64,000 bases of DNA, from contig CM035310.1 of NCBI GenBank assembly GCA_002900995.3, positions 2,875,394 to 2,939,393 on the forward strand, given 5' to 3'. A program made the translations under genes and the position numbers. This DNA comes from Ganoderma boninense. Taxonomy: Eukaryota; Basidiomycota; Agaricomycetes; Polyporales; Polyporaceae. Shown here in pieces: positions 1 through 11,430 of this stretch (positions within the stretch are counted from its first letter, which is position 1; each line of letters opens with the position of its first letter). The notes beneath the pieces are model-generated. The model saw only the letters and a list, made by a program, of their open reading frames with translations. It was not told the origin of the DNA and ran no database searches.

Positions 1-1184
1 AGCCTATCTTCATTTTCAATGTCATTGCAATCGTTTTCGGGCTGGTCCAAGGAGTCATCAACTTCGTCAATTCGGTCAGCCTTTTTCCCCTGCACCCTTC
101 CCCAACTGCGAGATATAATATACTGACCGAGAGTCGACTCGCAATGCAGACACGGCCGATGCTGAACGAACCTGAGATCCCGATCGCGAACAGCACCGTT
201 GCAATATCGCTCTATGTGCTCGTCCCGCTGTGCGTCGAGAGCGTGCTGATCATCAAGGTGGTCGCCGTCTATCCCCCACGCCTCCTCTCCGGCACCCGGT
301 GCCTCGCGCTGTATCTCCCCATCGCACTCCTGAAGGCCGCGCGGGTCACAAATGCTGCGTACTTCATCTACTTGCTCCTCCAAGGGCCCCATGCGCAGAA
401 CGCACTTTCCCTCGCCGAGTTCGTGTGGCACATGCCGAACGGAAAGGTGGAGTGGCTGATGCAGCTCATCGATGATTCGTGAGTCTATGTTTTGTTTTTC
501 GATCCCCAGCAGCCCCTCTCACTGGTTCTCCTCCCCGGCACGCTGTAGGTACGTCTCTGGCCTATTTCTCTACCGAATCTACACTGGGGCGCACGGCCTC
601 ATCGGTCCGACATCAAACTCTACCCGGCTCCGAGGTAATAATCAGGTTCCCCTTCCTCTTCATATCCACCACTGACACTGACGCTTCCTCCCCCCGGGGC
701 CCCACCACTGACCACTCATCCACATCCATCCTCCTCGTTTCCAGGCCTGAACCCGTACCTCGAGCGCGTCCGGACGCTCTTCTGGATCTCCGCCTCGAAC
801 TTTGTCTTCCCCGTGCTGCTCAACATCGCGCAGCTCGTCCTCATCCTGCGCGACGGCGACTTCGAGCGTGGCGTCCTCGTCCTCATCGTCAACAACTACG
901 TGACCATCATCGGCGTCCTCCTCGCGACCATCTGGGCGTCCGGCTCCCGCGCTTCCGAGTGTGCGAGGCGGAGCCGGATGATGCCTGGGGCCCGTCGAAG
1001 CAGAAGCCCGAGAGCGTCGCTCGCCGCCCGCAGGCTCGCGGGGGAGAAGGACGGGGACGGACTGTCTCTCGGGAGCGGTAGCGTGGGCTTGAAGAGAAGA
1101 GCGAGCTCTGCACCGCCCGCCGAGAAGGCGGTGGTCGTACAAGTAGAGGAGTGCGAGGAAGTGCCGCCATCTTCGATGGTGTAG
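1..1184 (+). CDS. 7TM-1a: uncharacterised seven-helix membrane protein, 5' end outside window
   Basis: C-terminal part of a fungal multi-pass membrane protein; function unknown. Exons can be read as <1-74, 150-478, 549-634 and 745-1184, giving an open frame to a TAG stop. The visible part covers TM2 (PIFIFNVIAIVFGLVQGV), TM3 ending in RVVAVYPP, TM4, an amphipathic segment with PNGKVEW, then TM5 after LIDDS/YVSGLFLYRIY, TM6 (RTLFWISASNFVFPVLL) and TM7 (NNYVTIIGVLLATIW), followed by a basic, Ser-rich tail that is probably cytosolic. Seven helices are inferred from complete paralogues at 3.5, 5.8, 8.5, 20.7, 23.6 and 50.4 kb. The closest relative is the copy at 5.8 kb. Topology is GPCR-like, but I recognise no STE3, Git3 or opsin signature. 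Intron 1 (75 nt) is a multiple of three without stops, so it could be retained. No lesion is seen. Confidence 0.72.
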
Positions 1185-3235
1185 TGTTTGGCAGACGTTC
1201 GTGATGGAGCGTTGCAAGCGAGGGCCTTGCATCTTGCTCTCTGCGCTGTGCTATTGAGAAGGGACATTGGACTGGCCAGTGCATGCTTCGAACCAACGCA
1301 TAACTATGGAATTACTTCATTCCTTTTTTTCTTACCCCCCCCCCTCACCATCATTTCGCTTCCACAGTGTCTTTCCCTTTCCTCCTGGGTCTGTAATGCG
1401 GGCGCTTTGGGCTGAAAGACGCACACCGATGGTCCGACGTGTACACACTATTTCTGCCTAATGCCAAACCACAAAAGGTTTGACAAGATTTGGATCTACT
1501 ACCGGCCAAAGTGAACTTGCAGTAGGCACTCGTCTTGCCGCCAGCCTGAGCTATACGGTGCCTTTCGAGGCTTTGGCCATTCTCTGACCGTCGTCCTCGA
1601 TATTCATCCACCCGGATCACTATAGCCTCCTCCTCAGATCTCTTATGTCCGTCGTCATTCATTGAGCCATCCGAGGGGATCTGCTCAGCGGCGAACGCAC
1701 GTAGAAAGCTGTTGGGTACTTGCTCAGCGGCGGACCCGGGCCGGACGCAAGGTCTTGTGAGAACCGGCGCCAGGCGAAGTCCAGCCCCACGACCAACTTG
1801 AACTTGGCCTCATTCTCCTGTGTCCTGCTCCTCCGCGGGATTGTTTCTACGCTCATCGACGCCTGCCTGCATTGAAGACCGGACATTTGTAGAAATGTCC
1901 GATTCGCCACTTGTATGCGGTAGCGTACCCCGGCGACCGGCCCATTATGTATAACCCGACAGAGAGCCTGTCTTAAAGTTTCGCCCAGCTGGCAGGGAAG
2001 AAGGGTCGTTCCCGTCTCTCCACACTCATATGTAGGCGTAAGGCTCGGTCTCCTCAACGTCCACTTTACCGTCTACATCACTGGTCCTGGAGTCTGGTCG
2101 TTTCTCAGAACTGCTCTGTCGTGGCCACGGCTGCAAGACGTCAAGGATAGCGTTGCCGCAGTGTTGTCTTGCGGACCTGTTTGCACCGTACGAACCAGAA
2201 CCATCACATGGTGAGTCGTCCTACCCTGACAATGTCTCCATCTCTTGTCCCTGACTTGAGATTGTTCTGATCTTTAGGAGACACCTCCGCACGTCCAAAC
2301 GTCACCATCACACCGTTAGACATGTCACGTATTCCTGTTCTAAACAATGGTGAGTGTCCGAGTCCCATTCAACCGTCCGAGACGTCTCCCACCCGCCTTT
2401 GGAGGTTGATGCTTTTATCTGGCTTGAATGTAGCTGGAACTCATAACGACGTCGGCTTTCATTACATGGAATGCCTGTCAGCCGCTTTCTCTGGGCGAAT
2501 CGCCCACACGGTGTGAGGTGTTTCGAGGTGCCAGTGTGCTGACAGTACTTGTAACTGTATGTCCCTATTCCACTGCGACCTCGTTGGTAATATTGATGAC
2601 TGGTTTTTGTTTTCTTGTAGTCGGAATGCATTTGGGGCTAACCTGTCAACGGTCTCTCGAGGAAACCTGTTTCTCGGACATTGATCCACGTAAGTGCTCC
2701 AGAAACAGGAAAGATTTCGCCCATGTGAGCTTTGTGTCTGTTTATAGCATATAGCCCACCACATCGGACATGTTCCGTTCAATCATGCACATCAGATCTC
2801 AAGTGAACGAAGGTTTGCGGGGTGGCGTCGTCTTCCACGAATGCCGCTGCCTCTGTGGTGTCGATGCGCTGTGGTTTCCGGCTACTGGACCTCGTGGACA
2901 TGGGTGGCAAAACCCTGGTGTGCATGGTATGTATGCGCACAGCAAACTTTCCGGACGATCCGCGAGCTCGCACCGCCATACGCGGAGGGCGCACGGTCCG
3001 TGGGAGCCGAGAACCATCTGGCACCGAGAAGCACCGAACGGCGTTTGCTTCCATTCATTCTTCCTCTCCCCCACGTTGACGTGTGCACCCGACGCGGAGA
3101 GCACAATGCCGGAGCAGTGCGCACTGCCGTAGTCCTCGCAATGTCGTACAGCACTTGTCTTCGCTTCCCTTACGAGGCATCGGGACTCTGGATGCTCCAG
3201 CCCCGACGGCGCAGAGAATGTGGGACCGGAACACT
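1185..3235. other. Intergenic region, no supported gene
   Basis: No reading frame here matches the families in the window and no multi-exon gene could be built on either strand. The right part (about 2.9-3.5 kb) resembles the segment upstream of 7TM-1c (about 8.0-8.5 kb), so it is probably the 5' flank and leader of 7TM-1b. Confidence 0.5.
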
Positions 3236-3291
3236 GTAAGTCTGTGGATTGATTTCCCGAGATTGAGGAGAACCACGTCTAACCTGTACAG
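3236..3291 (+). other. Probable 5'-UTR intron of 7TM-1b
   Basis: A GTAAGTCTGTGG donor and a CTGTACAG acceptor enclose 56 nt, 222 nt before the ATG of 7TM-1b. The paralogue 7TM-1c has a matching GTGAGTCTGTG donor at 8279 and a TATCAG acceptor near 8339 at a similar distance from its ATG. A spliced leader therefore appears shared by the two copies. Coordinates are inferred from motifs only. Confidence 0.4.
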
Positions 3292-3513
3292 CATGCCAGA
3301 ACGGTTCCATTGGTTCCATGACGGAGAAGACGCGGTCTCTTCTTCCTTTCCATGCAAACCTCAAAGAAGGCGGATCCGTCTCTTCTAACACCGGGCAATC
3401 AATCACACCCAGAGACGATCCTCCCCAGTCCGCATTCCTTCCTTAAGAGCTGCCCAAGCCCCGATTGCGAGTTGTCCGCTACCCGTTCTGCACCGCCGCC
3501 GACTCTGCGTAGC

Positions 3514-4784
3514 ATGACTATCATCGCGATACCCCCGCTCGCCCAAGCGCTCCCGGAGATGCGGGATGGACTGAACCTGCTCGTCGTGGGCACGGTCTTC
3601 GCCTCGTTCCTCATCCCGGTCGCCATCCTCCTGTTCTTCTTTACTCCGTTCACGATATGGCGATCACCTCTGTTCATACTCAACGTCCTGGCCATTATTC
3701 TCGGGTTAGCTCTCCAGATCATCTACATCTACGTGATTGTGAGTCCCGCGCTCCTTCTTCAAAATGCCTCCCCCGCACTCCCCGTAGACCCTGTCTGACT
3801 GATGATTCCTTCCGCAGATCAATACGACACTCATCAGAGCCGTGCCGACAGGCATGGTGATCATGATCGTGGCCATGAACTTCCTCGTGCCGATTTGCGT
3901 CCAGGGCATCCTGCTCGTCCGCCTCGTCGGCGTCTACCCTCCGGCCAGCAACACCAGGAAGAAGAACCTCTTGATCTACATACCCGTGACGGCGTTCAAG
4001 ATCGCGCGCCTAGTCAACGCGGCGCTGGCGACCCGCGACCTGATCAACCACGCGCCCGACTCGCTGGGCGTCATCGGCGCAGCGCAGGTCGTGTGGGGCA
4101 CGAAGTACGTGAAGGTCGAGTGGTTCTTGCAGCTCTTCGACGACATGTGCGTATGCGAGCATTGTGCGGCTTGCTCTACTGTTTGCTCGAGTGCTGATGC
4201 GTACTGCGAGCAGGTTTGTGTCGGGGCTGTTTGTGTACAAGCTCTACGTGAGCGTCATGACCAGGAAAGAAGCGGACATCGACACCGGCCACTCAGGCTC
4301 AGGCTCCAACTGTACGTCCTTCTCCTCCTTCTCTCATTCTCTTCTCCTCTGCCCTCTCTAATCTCGAGCTCGGCGTATAGACTCGTGGGCGGAGCGCATC
4401 CGCACGCTCTACTACATCGCCGTGTCCAACTTCGTCTTCCCGATCCTCTTCAACATCGCCGAGATCGCGATCATCTTCTACGACCCGAACTTCTTCCACG
4501 GCGCGATGGTCGTCACCGTCAACTGCTACGTCACCATCATCGGCGTCATCCTCGCCACCATCTGGGCGCAGGGCTCGAAGCGCGGCAAGCCGCACGCCGG
4601 CGGCGGCGGCGCGGGGCGCGGGCGCGGGGCGCCGCACCACCACCGTGCTCGGCTCGCTCCAGTTCGCGTCGCGCCACGTCGAGAGCCAGATGCCGGATGC
4701 GGACGACGAGGACGAGGACGAGGACGAGGAGGAGTTCGAGGACGGGCCGACGCGGGCGAAGGGGCAAGCGACGATGATGCGTGA
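3514..4784 (+). CDS. 7TM-1b: uncharacterised seven-helix membrane protein
   Basis: Exons read as 3514-3738, 3818-4146, 4214-4311 and 4381-4784. TM1 (LVVGTVFASFLIPVAIL), TM2 (PLFILNVLAIILGL), TM3 (MVIMIVAMNFLVPICVQGIL, ending LVGVYPP), TM4, KVEWFLQLFDDM then TM5 (FVSGLFVYKLY), TM6 (RTLYYIAVSNFVFPILF) and TM7 (NCYVTIIGVILATIW) are all in frame. The ATG at 3514 precedes a short hydrophilic N-terminus and there is no signal peptide. The tail is odd: after SKRGK the annotated frame becomes Gly/Arg/Ala-rich and stops at 4784. Another frame encodes an Asp/Glu-rich stretch (4690-4745) and a third a segment with KEKSVFFQS and EEKRVSESSLSS (about 4812-4940), both matching the tail of 7TM-1c. A frame lesion at about 4600-4650 in a GC-rich run, or an unseen splice, is likely. 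Ligand and function are unknown. Confidence 0.68.
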
Positions 4785-5221
4785 GCGCGGCGAGCAGCGC
4801 TCACGGCGGTGTCGACACCTAAGGAAAAGAGTGTGTTCTTCCAGAGCGTCGGGGGCTCGACCGTCGTTACGCAGGGGACGATCGACGAGGAGGCCGAGCC
4901 TGAGGAAAAGCGCGTCTCTGAGTCGTCCTTGAGCAGCACGGCTCCGAGCTGGCTGGCCCTGAGGACCGGGAGCCTGAAAAGGTTCGCATTGACTCGGACG
5001 CCGATATGGTGGACGGTGATGGCGAGAAGCGTGTGGAGACTGCTGGTGCGCGGGGGTCGCCGACGTCGGTTGTGGACGAGATTCACCGGCGCGGTCACGG
5101 TGTTGCAGCGATGTCGGGGACGACCCGATATCGTTTGCTGTATGATGTGTTTCGCACGGAGACGGACTTGCGACAGTATGAACGCAGGCAACGGCGTGCC
5201 AGTGCGTTAGACACAAAGTAA

Positions 5222-5809
5222 TTTTAAGGGTCTCTGTGTACGAATTATATGATTGTAGATGTTTGGGATGTATGGAATCTACTAGGCGAGTCGGATAAGT
5301 CTCAGCAGCACCAGTGAAACCCACGACCTTCCAAATGTGCGCGGCTCGAGATAGTTTGACTCATTACGGGTTACTCCCCTCTTGAAGTGCTCGACCTCCG
5401 GATCTCCAGGAGCTGTATAGGCGACGTGTTTTTCGTGTTGGATATGCCAGCTTTGTGCATTGAATTCGTACATGCAGACCGACCAAGGAGCTCTCGGACC
5501 GGTCGGGCCGCATATCCGGCTCTACCCGGTCAGATTTCCTCCCTTGCTCTCAACTCTGACGGTCTCCCTGGTCCCACCGGGCAATCGGCCCCCTTTCAAG
5601 ACCCTTGTCGATTAAGCAGCCCAGCTATCTTTTACAGTGCTCTGCTGGCATATCAAAACAGATGTCGTGCAGTTTAGGCTGTCTCACATGGCAACGTTTG
5701 TTGGCTTCTCCGATTCATGCTTTCAGCTGGGCAACCATCGACTCCTCGCCATATGTAAGGCCTCACTTGCGCCCCCTTCCCCTTCCAGTTTCTCCACATT
5801 CACGTCTCC
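5222..5809. other. Spacer between the two 7TM-1 pairs
   Basis: No gene is supported. The start of the spacer (TAGATGTTTGGG near 5256, then GTCGGATAAG near 5291) resembles the spacer after 7TM-1d (TAGATGTTTGGG near 7481, then GTCGGACAAG near 7512). This fits a tandem duplication whose flanks have diverged. Confidence 0.4.
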
Positions 5810-7124
5810 ATGCAGGCCATGGAGTCCAATCCTCCTCCCTTTACCTCCTTAGCCCTAATGTCTGTACCTCTTAATGTTGTCAGGGTGGGCTTGATGTTCC
5901 TCGTACTAGGCACGATCCTCTCATCGTTCCTCGTTCCGATCGCAGTTGTGCTATTTTTCTTCTCCACTCCTCGTCTGCGACGACAGCCCGCCTTCATCTT
6001 CAATGTCATCATTATCGTTTTAGGGCTGACGCAGGGAGTAATTGTCTTCTTTGAGGCGGTAAGTGTCTACAGTTTTTATGCACGCACAAAGGACACTGAC
6101 ACTGGCGCCGTCCCGCAGACAGGGCCGATGCTGAACAGACCCAGTATTTCTGTCGCCAGCAGTACGCTACTAATGTCACTCAACATCCTCGTCCCGCTGT
6201 GCGCCGAGAGCGTGCTGTTATTCAGAGTGGTCGCCGTCTATCCCCCACATTTGCTCTCCCGGACTCGACGCCTCACCTTTATACGGCCCCATAGCACTTC
6301 TGAAGGTTACACGAATCGTCAACGCTCTCTACTTCATTCATTTGCTTCTCGGAGGGCCACACGCGCAGCATCCGTATGCGCTGCTCCAGTCCATTTGGCA
6401 TCTGCCTAATGGCAAGGTGGACTGGTTTCTACAGCTTGTCGACGATACGTAAGTCATTGCGATCACATTCCGTACTCCTCTAACTGACGTGTGGCCTCAC
6501 GTCAGATACGTCTCAGCCCTTTTCCTCTTTAGAATCCACGCCGGGACACGCAACGCCGTCCACCGCCTACCACTGCGCTCTGCCAGTGCGCGTCGCACCT
6601 CAGGTAGTACCAATCCAGCTGCCCGCCTCCTACTCCACCATCACTTACTCTTGTTCCCGAATCCACAATCATTGCTGTCAGGGTCCAGTCGGTACTACCT
6701 CGAGCGCCTCAAGACCCTCTTCTGGATCTCGGTCTCCAACTTCGTCTTCCCCGTGCTCCTCAACGTCGTCCAGCTCGTCTTCATCCTGCGTAATGCGAGT
6801 GCAGACTTCACGCGCGGGACGGTCGTGTTCATGGTCAACAACTACGTGACCATCATCGGCGTCCTCCTCGCGACCATCTGGGCGTCCGGCTCCGAGGTGC
6901 ACGAACGCGCCGCCGCTTCTAGTACCTGGGGATGGATCATGATGACTCCTGGCATGGAGGATCGGAGCACGAGAGCGTCGTCCCCCTTCCAGCTCGGAGA
7001 GACGGACGCGTGCGTCTTCTCCAGGAAGAGAGGCAGCTCTGCACCGCCCTCTCCGAGTCGGAGGGCGGTGGTAGCCTGTATGGAGGTGTGTGGGGATGCC
7101 TCGGCACCATCTTCGATGGTGTAA
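5810..7124 (+). pseudogene. 7TM-1d: seven-helix membrane protein copy with one frameshift
   Basis: Closest to 7TM-1a. Exons read as 5810-6058, 6119-6448, 6506-6603 and 6682-7124. TM1 (LMFLVLGTILSSFLVPIAVV), TM2 (FIFNVIIIVLGLTQGV), TM3 (LNILVPLCAESVLLF, then RVVAVYPP), TM6 and TM7 (NNYVTIIGVLLATIW) are intact. Within exon 2 the frame breaks at about 6278-6285: upstream reads LSRTRRLTF, while the expected GPIALLKVTRIVNALYF and PNGKVDWFLQLVDD continue in another frame to the donor at 6449. One surplus base (or two missing) explains it. Other starts are ATG 5819 and 5858. Intron 1 (60 nt) has no stop and is a multiple of three. It is either a young pseudogene or a base-calling error; function unknown. 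Confidence 0.62.
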
Positions 7125-8535
7125 AGGCAGATGCGCATGATGGAATGAAGTTGCAAGTGAGATGTGATGCCTGTGCCATTATTGAGGGACTCGAACAGAC
7201 TGGTCAGCATATGCTTCCTGAATCAAAGGGCGGGCAACCATAGCAATTCTGCTTTTTTGGTCTTCTTATGCCCAACACGTTTTCGCTTCGTATCCCTTAT
7301 AGGACTCAGCGGGGTACTTACGACACACTACGACGGCTACATCCTACTTCTGAGGCTGTATGTTCCTGCATTCTCGCTGCCCAGTTTGCTGATATTGCAG
7401 CATCGGCAGTGTGCGGCATGGACCTAAAAATTAGCTGTATATATTATTGGTTGTGCCAGTGTACGCAGTATACTAATTAGTAGATGTTTGGGGCGCACGG
7501 CATCTAAATGGGTCGGACAAGTTCAAAGGAACTCACAATAGGCTAAACGAACTTTCTGGACATAGGAGTGTTGTTGAAGATAGTTCTGCAGCATAAATAA
7601 TGTATGCCGTCGACTCAAGCTGTTCGTGGTGCACGGGCCGCTCGGGCCGTGTATTTGCGGGTGTTTTCTCGTCGTGCGCTCTGGTTCTATCCACTACCTC
7701 AGCCTGGCGTCTCCCCTTCTCTCGATTGGTTTCCCCACCATTAAATCTACCAGGCCTCTTTCCAGCATACCCTTGGCTGATCCAGAGCTCCTTTCTGCAT
7801 GCGTTTTCCCAGTAGAAACTCCTAACATGGTTTGCTAACTCCGGTAAGTGGACATCATGATTATCATACGCGTGAACTTCCCGCGCAAATACGAACACCG
7901 TGGCCATGACTACTCACCTCCAATATCTAGGAGTCGTATTATAAGACATACCCCTGCTGTTGAAGTCCAATAAGATCTCAGACTTCCACCCTTCGCAACA
8001 ACCGGCGAGCATTGCTGGCCAGTCCGAGTCGTTTCCAGCCCCGACTCCCCATCGGACGCTTTCTGTTCAGCCATGGATGTCGGAACCCTGACTTATGACG
8101 GTTTCGGAGATCATATAGGATCTGCTTCCGTTCGTTCTTTCCCACTCTTGACCCGACACCCTGAACGACACGGGCGCACGCAATACTCGAGAGCATCGTC
8201 CAGGGACTGGCCCAGTGCTTACCCTCGGAGAAACGCGGATCCAAGATCCTCAAGCCTTCAGTCATGGACAGCGACTTTGTGAGTCTGTGTATTCGTCGTG
8301 GTCCCCAAGATTCCCCTTTAACCTGTGTTGCGTATCAGACAGTTTCCGTTCAATCCTGTGACAGCGAATGCACGCCCCGTGTCCATCCCTTCCATGCAAC
8401 CCCTGAAAGAAGACCCACCGTCTCTCCTTCCGCCGGTCAGCTCAATCTATCAAACCCGTCGATGATCGTCACAGCTTCGACATCGTCTTTAATACCTAGC
8501 AAGGCGGCCATCTTGCAGCGTCCGTTTTGTCCGAC
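7125..8535. other. Spacer and leader region of 7TM-1c
   Basis: No gene is supported on either strand. The right third resembles the region upstream of 7TM-1b and probably holds the promoter and a spliced 5' leader of 7TM-1c (donor GTGAGTCTGTG at 8279). The left part is AT-richer and shares short words with the spacer at 5.2-5.5 kb. Confidence 0.4.
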
Positions 8536-9829
8536 ATGACTCTCGCGGAGGCGAGCGATGGACTGAACCTGCTTGTCGTGGGCACGGTCTTTGCCTCCTT
8601 CCTCATTCCAACTTCTGTCGCCCTGTTCACCTTCAGCCCTTTTACCATCTGGCGGTCGCCATTGTTCATCCTCAACGTCTTGGCCATCATCCTTGGGCTA
8701 ACAGAACAGGGCCTCTATATCTATGTCATTGTGAGTCGCTCAGCCTCCTCGCTGCCCTTCTACGTGAGGCAGACCGGAGCTGAACCCAACTCACGCGGCA
8801 GATAAATACTACAGCATTCGGGGGCGTGCCGACGTCCCTCATAATCATGATCGTCGCGATGGACTTCCTCGTCCCCATCTGCGTCCAAGGCATCCTCCTC
8901 GTGAGACTCGTCTCGGTCTACCCCCGACCAGTAACAGCAGGCGGCAGAATCTCGCAATCTATATTCCTGTCGTGGCGTTCAAAGTCGTTCGCGTGGTCAA
9001 TGCGGCATATGCAATGCACGACTTGATTGGGCATCTGCCTGACTCGCTGGGTGTCATCGCCGCGGCGCAGTTCATATGGAGGACCAAGTACGTCAAGGTG
9101 GAATGGTTCTTGCAGCTGTTCGACGATATGTGCGTGCGTTCCGACTTCAAAATAGCTAGTTCTAACAGCGCGGCAAGGTTCGTCTCTGGGCTATTTGTAC
9201 ACAAACTCTACGCGAGTGCCATGATGCGGAGGGGCACCGACACCGCGACCCACTCGGGTTCAGGATCCGGATCCAGCTGTACGTACAGCTCTCCTTTCAG
9301 CCTTTCCCGTGACACATCACGGCCCACTCCAACATAACTGAGGCTAACGGTGCAAACAGACTCGTGGGCGGAGCGCATCCGCACGCTGTACTACATCGCG
9401 CTCTCGAACTTCGTCTTCCCGATCCTCTTCAACATCGCTGAGATCGTGATGATATTCACCGACCCCAACTTCTTCCACGGGGCCACCGTCGTCACCGTCA
9501 ACTGCTACGTCACCATCATCGGCGTCCTCCTCGCCACCATTTGGGCGCAGGGCTCCAAGGGCGGCCGTCTGCGCAAGCGCGCTCTGAATGGCGCCTCGTA
9601 CTACGACCCATCGACTACGGTGCTCGCGTCGGTGGAGTTTGCGCGTCCGCATGCCACGGTGGGCACGGATGAGGACAAGGAGGATGAGGAGGACGAGTGG
9701 ACGCAAGCGGTGCCGAGAAAGGGTTCCGCAACGCGAAGACGAGGACAGCCCCCGTCGACGTCGCTTTCGATTCGTGGTTGCAAGCGCGCCGTATTCAAGG
9801 AGGTCGAGGGCGCACTCGACGTTTGTTGA
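8536..9829 (+). pseudogene. 7TM-1c: seven-helix membrane protein copy, frameshift in a C run
   Basis: Closest to 7TM-1b. Exons read as 8536-8730, 8802-9129, 9178-9278 and 9360-9829. TM1 (LLVVGTVFASFLIPTSVALF), TM2 (PLFILNVLAIILGL), TM3 (SLIIMIVAMDFLVPICVQG), TM5 (FVSGLFVHKLY), TM6 (RTLYYIALSNFVFPILF) and TM7 (NCYVTIIGVLLATIW) are recognisable. The frame breaks in exon 2 at the run of five C at 8921-8925: 7TM-1b reads VYPPASNTRKKN there, and 7TM-1c would read VYPxTSNSRRQN if one base were added. The tail also leaves frame: EEAEGKRVSESTASS, matching the 7TM-1b tail, lies in another frame after the stop at 9829 and runs to a stop near 9965. Intron 3 is only 48 nt. Pseudogene or homopolymer error. 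Confidence 0.62.
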
Positions 9830-10350
9830 CGAGGAGGCCGAGGGGAAGCGAGTCTCGGAATCCACCGCGAGCAGCGCCGACGCGACAGAGAAGCATGCAG
9901 GTGTGCATACGCTGTCGTCGGGGGCATCAACCGGGACACGCGACCCAATATCTGATGCTGTATGACGGACGATTGATCGCACTGGAGAGGGCTTGCTGTG
10001 CATGGATGTCCTCTTGTTGGATTCTGTTTGCATAAAATGCATGTGGCCTGAGAGCATGTTTTCCAGGGGTTTGGGGATGATCCGGGGAGACGTGGGTTTT
10101 GTCCATCGGGCGCGGGGGTATGATACCTCGGCATTGATCCCTACCTTCGGTACCTAGCTTACCACTGTCAGGGCTTGGGCCGCAGCCCATGGGAGGCGGA
10201 GAGTACCTGCGCGGTGGTGCACCCTAACAGTCATACAACAGACTGTAACATCACAGTTGATGCGGCAGAGTCCCTGTGCATCATGCACTTGAGGTACTTA
10301 CGTACTTGTGAATGGCGGCCACAACTGGGAGCTGGGTTAGGCCAGGAACG

Positions 10351-10356
10351 TATATA
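10351..10356 (+). promoter_or_regulatory. TATA box candidate upstream of methyltransferase
   Basis: TATATA lies about 110 bp before the first methyltransferase-like coding sequence (about 10460) and no competing gene start is seen nearby. Support is positional only. Confidence 0.35.
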
Positions 10357-10459
10357 CCAGCGTCCGAGTCCTTCATTGCAAAGCACAACCTCAGACTTGA
10401 CCTACCCCGAATCGATATCCCACTCTCCACATCCGCATCGCATCGCAAGCTCGCAAGTA

Positions 10460-11430
10460 GAATGGACCCAAGGAAAGGAGACATCGCGAAGCAGTACAGG
10501 CCCTGCAGAGCACATGACAGGACCCTTCGGCCGGCTCCTCCTCGAGCAATGTGGGCTTGACCACGCCGACGGCAGCACAGACATCGTTCTACTCGATAAC
10601 GCGACCGGCTCGTGCACGTCGTGCTCGTGCACCTGTACGACCTCCTCCCGCCCGCGGCGCACGCGCGCCTCCAGGTCGTCGCGGGCGACATCCAGCCATC
10701 GATGCTCAAGGCCGTGCAGGACCGCGCGCAGAGAAGAACGGGTGGACGGGCACCCGCACGCAGACGTCGTCGACGCCATGGTGCGCGCTCCCTCCAGACG
10801 CCTTTTACGCCCTCCCCGCCGCTGACGTATGGTATTCGCACCTGGCGCGAGTAGAAAATGGACTTGCCGTCGGACCACTTCACGCACGTCGTGAGCAGCT
10901 TCGCGCTCGTCGTCCTCCCCGACCCGCGCGCCGCGCTCGCCGAGATCCGCCGCGTCCTGCGGCCCTCCGGCGTCGCCGGGTTCACGATCTGGAAGTCCGT
11001 GGGCTGGTTCGACGTCGCGCGCGCGGCGGTGGAGCGCATCCCCGGGGCGCCGCCGCGGTTCCCGTCGTTCCAGGAGTTCTCCGCGTCGTTCGCGAAGGCC
11101 GCCGGGGCCGTGCGTGCGGACCACGACCAGTGGATCGTCCCGGCGTTCTTCGAGGAGCGCATCCGCGAGGCGGGGTTCGAGGACGTCAGGACGGAGGTGA
11201 GGGAGAACAGGACGAGGTATCAGGACGCGGAGGCGTGCGTGCGGGCGTTTGCGCCGCTCATGAACTTCGCGCTGGCGACTATGTGGAGTGCGGAGGAGAG
11301 GGAGAGGGTGGAGGGGCAGTTCGGGGAGGCGCTGCTGGAGGTGGTGAAGGAGAGGTTTGGGGAGGGGGAGGTCGTGCTGGACTGGGAGGCCTATTGCGTG
11401 ACCGCGACAGCCCCCGCGACGAAGTCGTGA
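10460..11430 (+). pseudogene. SAM-dependent methyltransferase (class I), frame-broken
   Basis: A Rossmann-type methyltransferase that would transfer a methyl group from SAM to an unknown small molecule. In order: EWTQGKETSRSS, then MTGPFGRLLLEQCGL; motif I as VLLDNATGSG; LYDLLPPAAHARLQVVAGD (acidic SAM-ribose residue); AEKNGWTGTRTQ; DVVDAM; intron 10781-10854; then DLPSDHFTHVVSSFALVVLP, EIRRVLRPSGVAGFTIWKS and a helical C-terminus to the TGA at 11430. These blocks occupy three frames. A base is missing at about 10610 (GGCTCGTG) and another at about 10763. The start is also unsettled: the ATG at 10462 is out of frame with the homologous text. The 3' exon (10855-11430) is clean. Usual family length is about 270-290 residues, which fits the reconstructed span. 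Either a recent pseudogene or sequence error. Confidence 0.6.

Noticed and set aside
4690..4745. GACGAG tandem repeat as a microsatellite of its own
   Set aside because: It encodes the acidic tail shared by 7TM-1b and 7TM-1c, so it is better explained as coding sequence.
10175..10825. 216-codon frame as the full N-terminus of the methyltransferase
   Set aside because: It starts upstream of the TATA candidate, and after motif I its translation loses the family pattern because of the frame break at 10610.
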